Source of the DNA: Alphaproteobacteria bacterium
GTDB taxonomy: Bacteria; Pseudomonadota; Alphaproteobacteria; SHNJ01
DNA length: 64,000 nucleotides
Assembly: GCA_004295055.1 (NCBI GenBank)
Contig: SHNJ01000030.1
Coordinates: forward strand, 62,001 to 126,000
Direction: 5' to 3'
Translations under genes and position numbers: made by a program
The notes under the pieces: model-generated
What the model saw: only the letters and a program-made list of their open reading frames with translations
What the model was told of the DNA's origin: nothing
The model's database searches: none
Shown: in pieces, positions 43,576 through 52,444 of the stretch
Numbering within the stretch: position 1 is the first letter of the stretch
Layout of the letters: every line of letters begins with the position of its first letter

Positions 43576-45195
43576 ATGACCACGATTTCCAAAGTCAGTT
43601 TTTCTTCCATTAATGCAGCTAACAACTCAGATCAGTACACTGATATTTCAGGTACCGTAATTGTTTTAGTCCCAGAATCTTCAGGTGTTGCCAATGAGGT
43701 AGTTGGCGCATTAAATACCGTTACTAACGGGCAAATTGGCAACGCTATTCAAGCAAATGAGTTTAAAGGAAAAATTGGCCAGTCGCTTACGTTGAATTCG
43801 CCGCCCGGAATGAAAGCAGACCGCATCGTTTTTGTAGGTGTTGGAAAAGAAGATGATTATAAAAAGGATATCAATAGCACTGGCGGCTTAGTCGCTAAAA
43901 TTGAAGGCATTGGCGGTGAAATTGCTGCTGGAATTATGGCTCAAAATCCAACCGCTGTAACTATTCTTGCCGACCAAGATGTGCCAGAATCCTTGGCACA
44001 ACGGTATCAGCATTTGGCTATGGGATTTGCGCTTCGCTCCCATGCGTATACATTTAAAACCGATGAGGCAAGCGCAAAGGCCATGGGCAATAAATGTACC
44101 TTGGATGTGCGCATGGTAGCGGGTGTAAGCGTTGCAGAATCTGCTACAACGGAATATGCAAATATTGCAAAGGCCTTGGGTCCAGTTTTGACGGTAAGGG
44201 AATGGGTTGATACACCGGCAAATTTATTCGGCACTGGGGAATTTGTTGCTGCTGTTAATAAACAAATACAGGCTGCGGGTAACCCTGCCTTATCCGCTGA
44301 TGTTATGGGTGAAGACGAGATTAATAAATATGGCATGGGCGGTGTTTTGGCTGTTTCTAGAGGAAGCCGCCGCACCAATCCACCACGCGTTGTTGTAATG
44401 CGTTATGAAGGCGCACCCGGGCAACCGGAATCAGGCATCGCATTGTTGGGTAAAGGTGTTGTGTTTGATACGGGTGGACACTCGCTGAAACCCACCGACG
44501 GTATGTTAACCATGCAAATAGACAAAGGCGGTGCTTGTGCTACATGGGGTGCAATGCAGTTGTTGGCATTATTGGGAGCAAGAGTAAATCTTCATGCCGT
44601 GTTGGGGATTGTAGAAAATGCTATGGATGGCGAATCTTATCCACTTGGCAGCATAATTACGCATATGCCTGGAGAAAAAGATAAACTAGGAAAAACTTCG
44701 AAAATCGAAAATACCGATGCGGAAGGACGTTTGGTATTGTTCGATATTTCTTCTTTTGCGCAACGGGAATTGGATGCAAAAAAATTGATTTCAACCGCAA
44801 CATTGACGGGGGCCTGCATGTATGCTCTAGGCAATGCCACGTCGACTGGGTTCTTGGCTAAGAATCCAGAATTGAGGGATGCAGTATTAAGAGCAAGCGC
44901 AGTATCTGGCGAAAATGTATGGCAATTGCCGTATCACCCGCGATTGGACAAGCAGTTAGATTCGCCATATGCGGATATGCGCAATGTCGGCGCAGGGCCA
45001 CTTGGAGGAGCGACATTGGGCGCTTGCTATGTTGCGCGCAGTATTTTGCCGGGTAATGATTATCTGCATTTTGATATTGCTGGAACTGTGGCCGAACCTG
45101 AAGGCACCGGCATCCATAACAAAGGCGGAACCGGCGCAGGTGTGCGTTTGTTAGCCGCGCTTGTTCAGGAAATCGCTAATACCCGGACAAACTAA
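43576..45195 (+). CDS. pepA: Leucyl aminopeptidase
   Basis: This cytosolic M17 aminopeptidase removes N-terminal amino acids. The 539-residue sequence has a poorly conserved N-terminal domain (about 1-170) and a catalytic domain with GKGVVFDTGGHSLKP (about 293-307), an MQIDKGGACATWGAM segment holding the active Lys, and NTDAEGRLVLFD, the zinc-binding signature. AGAAAGG is about 9 bases upstream of the start. It overlaps the opposing repressor gene by 4 bases at their stop codons. Confidence 0.93.
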   Translation: MTTISKVSFSSINAANNSDQYTDISGTVIVLVPESSGVANEVVGALNTVTNGQIGNAIQANEFKGKIGQSLTLNSPPGMKADRIVFVGVGKEDDYKKDINSTGGLVAKIEGIGGEIAAGIMAQNPTAVTILADQDVPESLAQRYQHLAMGFALRSHAYTFKTDEASAKAMGNKCTLDVRMVAGVSVAESATTEYANIAKALGPVLTVREWVDTPANLFGTGEFVAAVNKQIQAAGNPALSADVMGEDEINKYGMGGVLAVSRGSRRTNPPRVVVMRYEGAPGQPESGIALLGKGVVFDTGGHSLKPTDGMLTMQIDKGGACATWGAMQLLALLGARVNLHAVLGIVENAMDGESYPLGSIITHMPGEKDKLGKTSKIENTDAEGRLVLFDISSFAQRELDAKKLISTATLTGACMYALGNATSTGFLAKNPELRDAVLRASAVSGENVWQLPYHPRLDKQLDSPYADMRNVGAGPLGGATLGACYVARSILPGNDYLHFDIAGTVAEPEGTGIHNKGGTGAGVRLLAALVQEIANTRTN

Positions 45196-45809
45196 AACTG
45201 CTCGCTAGAGCCCACGACGCGGAATACGTTCTTGATCGTGGGTTTCTTTAGCGTTAGTTCCTTGGCGGGGTTGAATTGATACAGGGTGATGGTTTTATCG
45301 TCCTGGCGCAGGAATTGTTTAACCAATCCTTGGCCGTCCATCAATTCGATCACCGCAAAACATCCCTTAGACAGCGGACGGTTAGGATTTACATATAATA
45401 ATTCACCGGCGAAAAATCGTGGCTCCATACTGTCGCCGATCGCATAAACCGCGAATGCGTTGGATACGCCAAGCAAATTGGCCGGGCGATTGACAAAATC
45501 GCTGACCCGGCCATTATCAAAGAAAAATCCGTGAATGCCGCCCTTGACCCCGCCGATTAAAGGCAGATCCTTTGGCGTCGATTGAATATTGGCAACCTTG
45601 GACGAGGGGGCATCGCCAGCAACAATAATATCGGTAATCGTGCAAGCCAGCCCATCGGCCAGGCGGCGCATCCAATCGAGCGTCAGCCGGCGCTCGCCTT
45701 TTTCCAATTTATCGACTTGCGATTTGCTGGTGCCGATTTTCTCGGCCAAATCCTGCAGCGAATAGCCGCGCGCCAGGCGCAAATTCCGGATACGGTTGGT
45801 TTGTTGCAT
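45192..45809 (-). CDS. XRE/S24 family transcriptional repressor
   Basis: The 205-residue protein combines an N-terminal helix-turn-helix (about 8-54, with LQDLAEKIGTSKSQVDKLEKG, quoted in part) and a C-terminal S24 LexA-like peptidase domain. The catalytic pair would be Ser127 (GDSMEP) and Lys164 (LVKQFL). Ala64-Gly65 in the linker is a possible self-cleavage site. Such repressors respond to RecA filaments or to other stress. It is divergent from the HTH gene at 45.9 kb and both probably share the operators between them. Confidence 0.85.
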   Translation of the reverse strand: MQQTNRIRNLRLARGYSLQDLAEKIGTSKSQVDKLEKGERRLTLDWMRRLADGLACTITDIIVAGDAPSSKVANIQSTPKDLPLIGGVKGGIHGFFFDNGRVSDFVNRPANLLGVSNAFAVYAIGDSMEPRFFAGELLYVNPNRPLSKGCFAVIELMDGQGLVKQFLRQDDKTITLYQFNPAKELTLKKPTIKNVFRVVGSSEQF

Positions 45810-45840
45810 ACAATGATCCTACACAATGTTTCACAGGATA

Positions 45841-45857
45841 TATACCCAAATTGTATA
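45841..45857. promoter_or_regulatory. Candidate operator O1 between divergent regulators
   Basis: TATACCCAAATTGTATA has 5-base inverted ends (TATAC/GTATA). It lies 31 bases upstream of the S24 repressor start and shares TACCCAAA with the palindrome at 45894-45912. Confidence 0.4.
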
Positions 45858-45885
45858 CTTATCAACAGGAATATTGGATACGATA

Positions 45886-46467
45886 ATGGAAAAAGTACCC
45901 AAAATGGGTACTATACGGCTTATGAAACTAGCCGACTATTTATTGCAAAACGACCTAAGCCCCGCGGAATTTACCCGGTTATTGGGCCTATCCAGCAGTG
46001 CGACCATTCGCCGGTATATGCTTGGCGAACGGTTGCCCAGGGAAGAAATACTGTTGCGGATTATCCAGGCCACAGGCGGTAAAGTAACCCGCGAAGATTT
46101 TATATCCGGCGGCGTATCCCAAGCCGTGATTGCAAAAAAGGGGCGACAAAAACGGTTTATGTACTGCAATTTCTCCGCTGGCTTTGTCCGTTCTGTCGAT
46201 GAACAGCAGTTGCAGGATTTTGGTTTAGAAGGTTGGTATATGCATGCTGCAGCAAATGAAAATATCAGCTTTCCAGTGTGGCAAGCCAAACAGGCTTTGC
46301 AATGCCGCCTGGAAATTGAATCCAATGGTAATTTAATTTTGGATGGCCGCAGGGTGGCGATGAAGCAAGCAATAATAGAAGCGAATCAAGTATTGAGGGA
46401 TTTGAACAAGCCGTCAATTTATTATCCTTGCTTAAATCCGATCCATTCCAGCCGAAAAAGCGGTTGA
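45886..46467 (+). CDS. Helix-turn-helix regulator, divergent from the S24 repressor
   Basis: The product of about 193 residues has a Cro/XRE-type DNA-binding region at its N-terminus (about 14-50, with LSPAEFTRLLGLSSSATIRRY), quoted in part. Its C-terminal part is unrecognised. The start is uncertain: ATG at 45886, 45904 and 45922 are all in frame, and the palindrome at 45894-45912 would fall inside the coding region if the first is used. A start at 45922 would leave the palindrome as an operator just upstream. The pairing with an S24 repressor recalls a phage switch, but no phage gene is near. Confidence 0.65.
   Translation: MEKVPKMGTIRLMKLADYLLQNDLSPAEFTRLLGLSSSATIRRYMLGERLPREEILLRIIQATGGKVTREDFISGGVSQAVIAKKGRQKRFMYCNFSAGFVRSVDEQQLQDFGLEGWYMHAAANENISFPVWQAKQALQCRLEIESNGNLILDGRRVAMKQAIIEANQVLRDLNKPSIYYPCLNPIHSSRKSG
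45894..45912. promoter_or_regulatory. Candidate operator O2, perfect palindrome
   Basis: AGTACCC (45894-45900) and GGGTACT (45906-45912) are perfect inverted repeats with a 5-base spacer AAAAT. The half-site ACCCAAA is also present in O1. It is likely bound by the S24 repressor or the HTH protein. Confidence 0.55.
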
Positions 46468-46623
46468 TTGACTTGGGTTTAGGCGTATGTGCCGCTTTAA
46501 CCGCTATTTCGGGCAATTTGATCGAAAACGGCAATATCTTGCCATTTTTTTGGACATAATCCGGTATACTGAACAGGTGGTTTGGTTGTGCCATAACCAG
46601 TCGGTTGTGTTGTAACTAAAGGA

Positions 46624-47319
46624 ATGACTGTGCCTAGAAAAACTTCTGCGAATGCTGGTTTTGCCATTGGAATGGTATTGTTGGTAATTCTTTTAATTGC
46701 CGCCGTTACTTCTTTTATAGCCAAAACCACAGGACATTTTGACAGCGGCAATGAAATCGGCCGCATCGATGTTATGAATTTTCGCAACAGCGCGGCGGAT
46801 TTATATGGCGGCATAAGACGCATCGCAACCAGTTGTACGGTTGTCGATAATGGCGCTAATCAAGGTCAACGCGCCACAGAGCTATATTTTAATAACTGCA
46901 TTCGTGAAATTAGGGGCTCTTTGCAGCAGACTGAGCCGAATTGCGAAAAGACCGATGATGACAGGCGGTGCCCATATAATAGTTTGTATGGCGGAGCAAC
47001 CAGGACGCTGCTTCCACTGAAAATGTTTGTTCCTGCAAATGTGAAGGAAAAGTGGGATTTGGCTTATGGTGTGCGCTCACCATCGGATACTTCAGAAAAA
47101 ATTGATATTGTTTTGTTTATTAATAAAATAAATGAAAAGGCCTGCCGGACTTTGGAGCAAGCTATTTTAAACCGTAATGATGTTACGGTTAGTATGGGTA
47201 ATCAATTAAAATTTGAAAGCACAGATCAGGATTTGCCGGTTCCACGTAAAGAAGCATGTATCAAATACAATGCGTCCGATTATCAGTATTTTTTAGTTAT
47301 TGGTAGTTTTTATGAATAA
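46624..47319 (+). CDS. Prepilin-like membrane-anchored protein A
   Basis: This 231-residue protein has one N-terminal hydrophobic stretch starting with AGFAIGMVLLVILLIAAVTS (about 11-30), preceded by a basic lead. This layout resembles type IV prepilins or minor pilins (PilX/PilV type), but the usual Glu after the cleavage site is not present, so the class is uncertain. The outer part has Cys pairs (Cys70/Cys91, Cys108/Cys116 and later Cys) and ends CIKYNASDYQYFLVIGSF. AAAGGA is close before the start. It is a paralogue of the next gene. The lead motif and tail are conserved, the middle is not. Confidence 0.65.
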   Translation: MTVPRKTSANAGFAIGMVLLVILLIAAVTSFIAKTTGHFDSGNEIGRIDVMNFRNSAADLYGGIRRIATSCTVVDNGANQGQRATELYFNNCIREIRGSLQQTEPNCEKTDDDRRCPYNSLYGGATRTLLPLKMFVPANVKEKWDLAYGVRSPSDTSEKIDIVLFINKINEKACRTLEQAILNRNDVTVSMGNQLKFESTDQDLPVPRKEACIKYNASDYQYFLVIGSFYE

Positions 47320-47944
47320 ATTCCGATTTGTTTTCGCATCTCAAGCTGGCTTCGCTATGGGTATGGTTTTACTGGTGATTATTATGATAGCCGCCATATC
47401 CGCGGCATTATCATTAACTACCGGCAATCAAATGGCTTACGTAGACAGAGACCGCATCAAATCCAGCGTTGTTGCTCTTAAATCGCACGGGGCGCATATC
47501 CGCGAAACAATCAAAAATATGGAAAGAATATACCGCACTGGAGACATTGATTATGGGTCGACTTGTACTGGCGAAAGGTGTGTAGCGGCCAAAGTAAGAC
47601 TGCAGAAAATACCGTCGAATATATTTTCTGGTAATCCTACCGGGGCTTATGGCTATAATTACTGGTCCATGGCGGATGCGGCTGTTTTTAATACATTCAC
47701 CACGCGGGTTTTTGTTTTAAAACCCAGCGTAACTTCTGATGTTTGTACCATGATTGAATCCATGAACCGGGTGAGTTCGGTAAATGACAATGATATCCTC
47801 GTAGCCACCAGTTTTGCGGTGGATAATGTCAACAATGGCGATACTTTTACGGCGCAATTTAATTGGGATCCATCTTCTCAGGACGGTTGTTTTAAATATC
47901 AAGCTAACCGATATTATTATGTAATTATAGGCACAGGAAATTAA
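47312..47944 (+). CDS. Prepilin-like membrane-anchored protein B
   Basis: The start at 47312 lies 8 bases inside the upstream gene, giving 210 residues. It repeats the plan of protein A: AGFAMGMVLLVIIMIAAISA (about 12-31), a periplasmic part with paired cysteines, and a C-terminal GCFKYQANRYYYVIIG. The two are tandem duplicates that have diverged. The overlapping start suggests coupled translation and joint assembly. No pilus assembly, prepilin peptidase or secretion gene is in the window. Confidence 0.65.
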   Translation: MNKFRFVFASQAGFAMGMVLLVIIMIAAISAALSLTTGNQMAYVDRDRIKSSVVALKSHGAHIRETIKNMERIYRTGDIDYGSTCTGERCVAAKVRLQKIPSNIFSGNPTGAYGYNYWSMADAAVFNTFTTRVFVLKPSVTSDVCTMIESMNRVSSVNDNDILVATSFAVDNVNNGDTFTAQFNWDPSSQDGCFKYQANRYYYVIIGTGN

Positions 47945-47945
47945 G

Positions 47946-48434
47946 ATGATGCGGCAATATCATTATTATGCGTGTTTTATTATATCGCTTTTAACAGCCT
48001 GCGGACAGAACTTAACAACAGAACAGAAAATGTGCCGCATCGCGATCGAAGACGTGTTTCTGCCAGCCAATAAATTGACCATAGGTGATGTTGGATTTTC
48101 GGAAACCAGCACCGATATTCAAATCCCCGTCGAATATTCGATTGTGGATGCAACCGGGAAACGGGTGAATGATATCGCTATTTGTACCTTTGACAAAGCT
48201 GGCACGGAACCAAAACAAATTAAGGCCATTATTCAATTCAATAATGAAATCCCAGCACCCTATGTGCAGTTTATCAATAAACGCGTAGCTCGCAAAATGT
48301 TGATTGCTTCTGGCCAAAAACCTCCAGCAGAGCCAGAAACGGCGCCGCCAGTCATCATTCCGCAGAATCCACCTGCTGCTGCGGAATCCCCGTCAGCAAT
48401 GCCGGCCAACATACCGCCACCGCCCTCGAAATAA
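47946..48434 (+). CDS. Lipoprotein accompanying the prepilin-like pair
   Basis: The 162-residue protein has a signal peptide with lipobox LLTAC (Cys19). The middle carries a conserved-looking pair of Cys (about 29 and 80) and beta-rich segments (IQIPVEYSIVD). The C-terminal 40 residues are Pro/Ala-rich and end PPPPSK. It starts 1 base after protein B, so the three genes are an operon. Its tail may cross the peptidoglycan or bind partner proteins. I know no family. Confidence 0.6.
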   Translation: MMRQYHYYACFIISLLTACGQNLTTEQKMCRIAIEDVFLPANKLTIGDVGFSETSTDIQIPVEYSIVDATGKRVNDIAICTFDKAGTEPKQIKAIIQFNNEIPAPYVQFINKRVARKMLIASGQKPPAEPETAPPVIIPQNPPAAAESPSAMPANIPPPPSK

Positions 48435-48444
48435 CAATCTCAAT

Positions 48445-48475
48445 AAAAAAGCGCCCATTTACGGGCGCTTTTTGT
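48445..48475. terminator. Bidirectional terminator between convergent genes
   Basis: AAAAAAGCGCCC (48445-48456) and GGGCGCTTTTT (48463-48473) form a strong hairpin with an ATTTAC loop, with A and T runs on either side. It serves the lipoprotein gene on the plus strand and the AhpD-like gene on the minus strand. Confidence 0.9.
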
Positions 48476-48488
48476 TTCTCTTTATAAT

Positions 48489-49040
48489 TTAAGCCGCTTT
48501 TTTGTTGCGTAACTCGACTTTTGGAAAATCAACGTCGTTTTGGCTTAACGAATTGAACAAATTGGTAAAATAGTTCAAGCCAATCACCGCGCACACCTCG
48601 GCGAATTCGCCATCGGTAATGCCAGCCGATTTCGCTTCATTAAATTCAGCATCGCTGATGTGACCTTTAGTGGCCAAAATCGACTTCACCAATTTTAGAA
48701 TGGCTTTGGTTTTTGGGTCGGTTGCGGTGCCTTCGCGAGCCGATGCAATATCATCCGGACTCAGTCCGGCCTTGCCGCCAATCAATGTATGTGCCGACAG
48801 GCAATATTGGCAAGAATTTGTTTCCGCCATAATTAAGGCGATCGATTCCTTGATCTGCGGAGTTAATTGCGATTCGGCCAAGGCGTTGTTGATTGCGCCA
48901 TAAGTTCCAAGCGCGGCGGGCGAATTTGCCATGGATTTAAAGATATTGGGAATCGACCCCAATTTTTTCTGCGTGGCTTCTAAATGCGGTTTGGATTTTT
49001 CAGGAGCGGAATTGAGATCGTTATATTTTAAACGGGCCAT
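48489..49040 (-). CDS. AhpD-like carboxymuconolactone decarboxylase family protein
   Basis: This 183-residue protein has the AhpD-type redox motif Cys77-x2-Cys80-x3-His84 (NSCQYCLSAH), which in this family carries peroxidase activity. It is predicted cytoplasmic. GGAG precedes the start by a few bases. It is a monocistronic gene with its own terminator, and no linked peroxiredoxin is visible. Confidence 0.85.
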   Translation of the reverse strand: MARLKYNDLNSAPEKSKPHLEATQKKLGSIPNIFKSMANSPAALGTYGAINNALAESQLTPQIKESIALIMAETNSCQYCLSAHTLIGGKAGLSPDDIASAREGTATDPKTKAILKLVKSILATKGHISDAEFNEAKSAGITDGEFAEVCAVIGLNYFTNLFNSLSQNDVDFPKVELRNKKAA

Positions 49041-49133
49041 AGGATTCTCCGTAATTGGGGATAAAGATGATTGTAATGTAGTGATTAAACCGGCCCTGGC
49101 AAGGGAAAGATATAAAAAAATAATATGTCTTTG

Positions 49134-52100
49134 TTACGACGCTAATTTATGACTGGGAAAGGGGCGGGATTGATAATCCACCAGCCTTTCGTTCGGGAAT
49201 ACGGCGGTAATCGTCGTGCCAACGCCTTCTTCGCTGCTCAAGTCCAAAATGCCTTGATGCAACTCGATCAAAGATTTGGTGACAGGAATTCCAAGCCCGG
49301 TACCGGTGGTATGTTTGTTTTGTTCGTTCGACGCTTGCATATATTTTTGCATGACTTTGGGCAATTCCGCTTTTGGGATGCCAACGCCGGTATCCTGCAC
49401 TTGCAACGCAAGGCCACGCGGTTCTACAAACGCACGCACGGTAATTTTGCCGCCGGGCAGGGTGTATTTAATCGCGTTTGACAACATATTAAGCAAGATT
49501 TGCTTGATCTTGGTTTCATCGCCGCGCACAACCGGCGGTTTTTCCGGCAGTTCAACACTGATCGTCAGCTGCCCGTTTTGCGCCGAATCGCGCATCAAGG
49601 CGACGGACGATCGGACAACTGCATCGATTGGAACCTCGGATTCATGCAATTCCAAAACGCCCGCTTCGATTTTCGACAAATCCAGCGTGTTATTAATCAA
49701 CTGCAATAAATGACGGCCGGAATCATGGATATCTTCGGCATAAGAACGATACCGTTCATGGCCCAATGGTCCAAAAATTTCACGGCGCAATACGTCGGCG
49801 AAACCGATAATCGCATTTAACGGCGTTCTGATTTCATGGCTGATACCGGCAAGGAAGTCCGACTTTGCTTCGCTGGCGGTGACGGCTTGTTCGCGCGCGA
49901 CTTCCAGCAGACGTTCGTTTTCCTTGCGTTCGGTGATATCGCGGAAAGTAATCAGCCAGTTCATGTGGCGGCCTTGCTGATCGGTCACGGGTACAACGCC
50001 GACCTGTGCCCAATATGGGGTTTGATCCTTGCGGTGCAGAATGATTTCAATATCGGCTGTCTTGCGCTGACGCATCGCCGATTGAATATCGCGGAAACGA
50101 ATATCTTCGGTTTCCGGCCCTTGGAATATTTTCAAAGTAGCGCCTAGAATATCGTTCTGTGCGTAACCGGTAATGGTGCTGGCGGCAGCATTGCAGAAAA
50201 TAATTTTAGGGCCCGGCGTATCGATTGGGCCTGGTTCGGTGATGACGATGCCGTCATGCGAATTCAACGCCGCCAATTGGAACAGTTTAAGGCTGTTTTC
50301 TATGACTTTACGTTGGGTGATATCCTCGACCGTAGTCACGCGCAACATGCTGCCATCGGCGCGCTGCAATCGGCCGGCGGTAATTTGCACATCAACTGGA
50401 CGGCCATCTTTGCGCAGACAAGTGCCTTCGCCGGGCATTTCGGCCCCGGTCTTCATAAATTGAGCATAAATTTGTCTGGCGCGCTGATGTTCGGCGAATG
50501 GCAATAAAATCGTAAATTCGCGGCCCAATAAATCTTTGGATTCATAGCCGAAAATTTTGCAGAAGGCCTGGTTTACACGCACAAAACGGCCGCTTTGATC
50601 GCTGACGCCAATGCCGATCTGTGTCGATTCCAGGATCGAGGAAACTAGTCGTTCGCTCTCGCGCAAGGCCTGTTCGGCAAGGTTGTTTTTAATCGCGCTG
50701 GCTAATGTATCCGCCGCGGACTGTAGAAAATATACTTCGTCTTCATCGTAAATAGCGGGTTCGGCGCTATGAATGCTCAGAATGCCGTATGGGCCATTCA
50801 GGCCGGAAATAACCACCGCCACGCCGCTTTTAATTTGATGTTCGCTAAGCAATGGAGAAATGGCAAACCGCTGATCTTGGTCGTAATTTTCGATCACTAC
50901 CGGATTCAGGGATTTTAAAGCAGCGGCGGCCTGGGTATTGTCCCAAATCGAACTTTTATGTGTTCCAACCAAACCGTCTTGCCAACCGATACCGGCGCGT
51001 AAAATCAGCATTTGCTCATTGGACGAGTATTCTTGAATTTTACAGAATGGCACGTTCAGGGCATTGGCAATAATTTCAACCGCCTTGCCCAGCATGATTT
51101 TTAAATCCAATTGCGTTAAGGCTAATTGGCTTAATTCCGCAATGGCGGCTTGCTGATAAATTTTTCCGGCCAAGGCATCGGCAGTGGTTTTGCGATCGGT
51201 AACATCGAACGACACGCCAACCAGTTCAACCACATCGCCGCTTTCGTCCGCCAATGGCACCAAAGTGGTTTGGAACCAGCGTTTGCCGATCGGCAGATCC
51301 ATATATTCTTCAAAAATGGTCGATTTGCGCGTTTCCAAACACTGAACATAATATTTACGGATATTCTGCGCTTGGCCGGTGGGCATAATATCTTCGGGAC
51401 GTCTGCCGGCAATAGTATCGGTAGTTTGGCCAGCCATATCTTCGTATTTTTGATTGGCGGAAATATAAACAAAATCTTTTTCCGATGTGACGGCAACGCG
51501 GAAAATTCCTGCTGGCGTGTATCGCAATACGGCTTCCAGTCTTGCATAATCTTCGTTCTGGCTTGATTCGGCATCCAGTTCTTGGGCTGGCGGACTCGTT
51601 GGCGCTTCGGCAGCGTCAGTCGGCAGCGATGCGAATGAATCTACCATTGCCGCCGGTGCTGGTGTTGGTTCTGGTGCAGGTGCAGCAGGGTAAGGGCTGC
51701 TGGCAAAAGGATCAAAAGGTTCAAATGGAATGGTAACGGGGGTTATGGATACTGGCGGCAAGGAAGGCAACTGCGGCACGGACGGCAATGAAGGTTGTGA
51801 CGGGGCAATGGTTACAGGCGGCACATCGCCGAAAATCAAACCGGTATTTGGGGCGGGGGAGCCAAGCGCGTTGCCATTGCCATTCTGGCTTTTAGCCGTG
51901 TTGCCGTCCTTTTTGATAAAACGCAAGGTAAAGAAATTTTCGCCATGATCGTGGCCTAATTTACTGACCGAGGCATCCACAGCGATGGTCGCGCTGCTGC
52001 GCGTGCGAAGGATCAATGGGCCTTGCCACGGCTCTTCCAAATCGAAATTGTAATTTTGCCAGGTGGTGTTGACCGGATCTTCAAGATCGGCAATCAATTG

Positions 52101-52334
52101 ATGCAAAGACTGATTATATAAACGGCCTGCGGTAAAGTTGATTAAATCTTCGCAGGCTTTATTTACCGATACGATCCGGGCGCGGGTATAGGGTGCGCGT
52201 GTTTCGGTTGCGACCAACATAATTGGATCGCGCACCAATTGGCACATGCCTTCGAATGCTTTGAGTGGTCCTGAAGTAGCGACCGTCACCCTTGCTCCTA
52301 AATCGTTATAATTTTTATATGGTCCATCCAGCAT
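49134..52334 (-). CDS. Multi-PAS/GAF sensor histidine kinase
   Basis: This 1066-residue protein has no membrane segment, so it should sense cytoplasmic signals. It has a PAS-like region (about 10-150), a Pro/Ala-rich linker (about 160-255), a PAS domain (about 265-385), a GAF domain (about 400-555), two more PAS domains (about 560-680 and 690-810) and the kinase core. The phospho-acceptor is His833 in GISHEIRTPLNAIIGF; the ATPase domain (about 935-1050) has DTGVGIP and GTGLGIP. There is no receiver or DNA-binding output. It could feed the Hpt/receiver pair at 25.4-26.5 kb, but that is speculation. Confidence 0.92.
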   Translation of the reverse strand: MLDGPYKNYNDLGARVTVATSGPLKAFEGMCQLVRDPIMLVATETRAPYTRARIVSVNKACEDLINFTAGRLYNQSLHQLIADLEDPVNTTWQNYNFDLEEPWQGPLILRTRSSATIAVDASVSKLGHDHGENFFTLRFIKKDGNTAKSQNGNGNALGSPAPNTGLIFGDVPPVTIAPSQPSLPSVPQLPSLPPVSITPVTIPFEPFDPFASSPYPAAPAPEPTPAPAAMVDSFASLPTDAAEAPTSPPAQELDAESSQNEDYARLEAVLRYTPAGIFRVAVTSEKDFVYISANQKYEDMAGQTTDTIAGRRPEDIMPTGQAQNIRKYYVQCLETRKSTIFEEYMDLPIGKRWFQTTLVPLADESGDVVELVGVSFDVTDRKTTADALAGKIYQQAAIAELSQLALTQLDLKIMLGKAVEIIANALNVPFCKIQEYSSNEQMLILRAGIGWQDGLVGTHKSSIWDNTQAAAALKSLNPVVIENYDQDQRFAISPLLSEHQIKSGVAVVISGLNGPYGILSIHSAEPAIYDEDEVYFLQSAADTLASAIKNNLAEQALRESERLVSSILESTQIGIGVSDQSGRFVRVNQAFCKIFGYESKDLLGREFTILLPFAEHQRARQIYAQFMKTGAEMPGEGTCLRKDGRPVDVQITAGRLQRADGSMLRVTTVEDITQRKVIENSLKLFQLAALNSHDGIVITEPGPIDTPGPKIIFCNAAASTITGYAQNDILGATLKIFQGPETEDIRFRDIQSAMRQRKTADIEIILHRKDQTPYWAQVGVVPVTDQQGRHMNWLITFRDITERKENERLLEVAREQAVTASEAKSDFLAGISHEIRTPLNAIIGFADVLRREIFGPLGHERYRSYAEDIHDSGRHLLQLINNTLDLSKIEAGVLELHESEVPIDAVVRSSVALMRDSAQNGQLTISVELPEKPPVVRGDETKIKQILLNMLSNAIKYTLPGGKITVRAFVEPRGLALQVQDTGVGIPKAELPKVMQKYMQASNEQNKHTTGTGLGIPVTKSLIELHQGILDLSSEEGVGTTITAVFPNERLVDYQSRPFPSHKLAS

Positions 52335-52444
52335 AAGCGTATCTCTACCCTAATTCAGGCCTTGCAGGTTTCGGACACAATATTCCATATGTATTCTAAA
52401 TGGATATCGAAATGGAGTCAACATATTAATAACACAGCATAAAA

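Noticed and set aside
45192-46467. Prophage switch
   Set aside because: An S24 repressor and a divergent HTH gene alone, flanked by housekeeping genes, do not make a prophage; no integrase, capsid or att repeat was seen.
49134-52334. Bacteriophytochrome partner for the heme oxygenase
   Set aside because: The GAF domain lacks the phytochrome motifs and there is no PHY domain; the protein is an ordinary PAS/GAF kinase.
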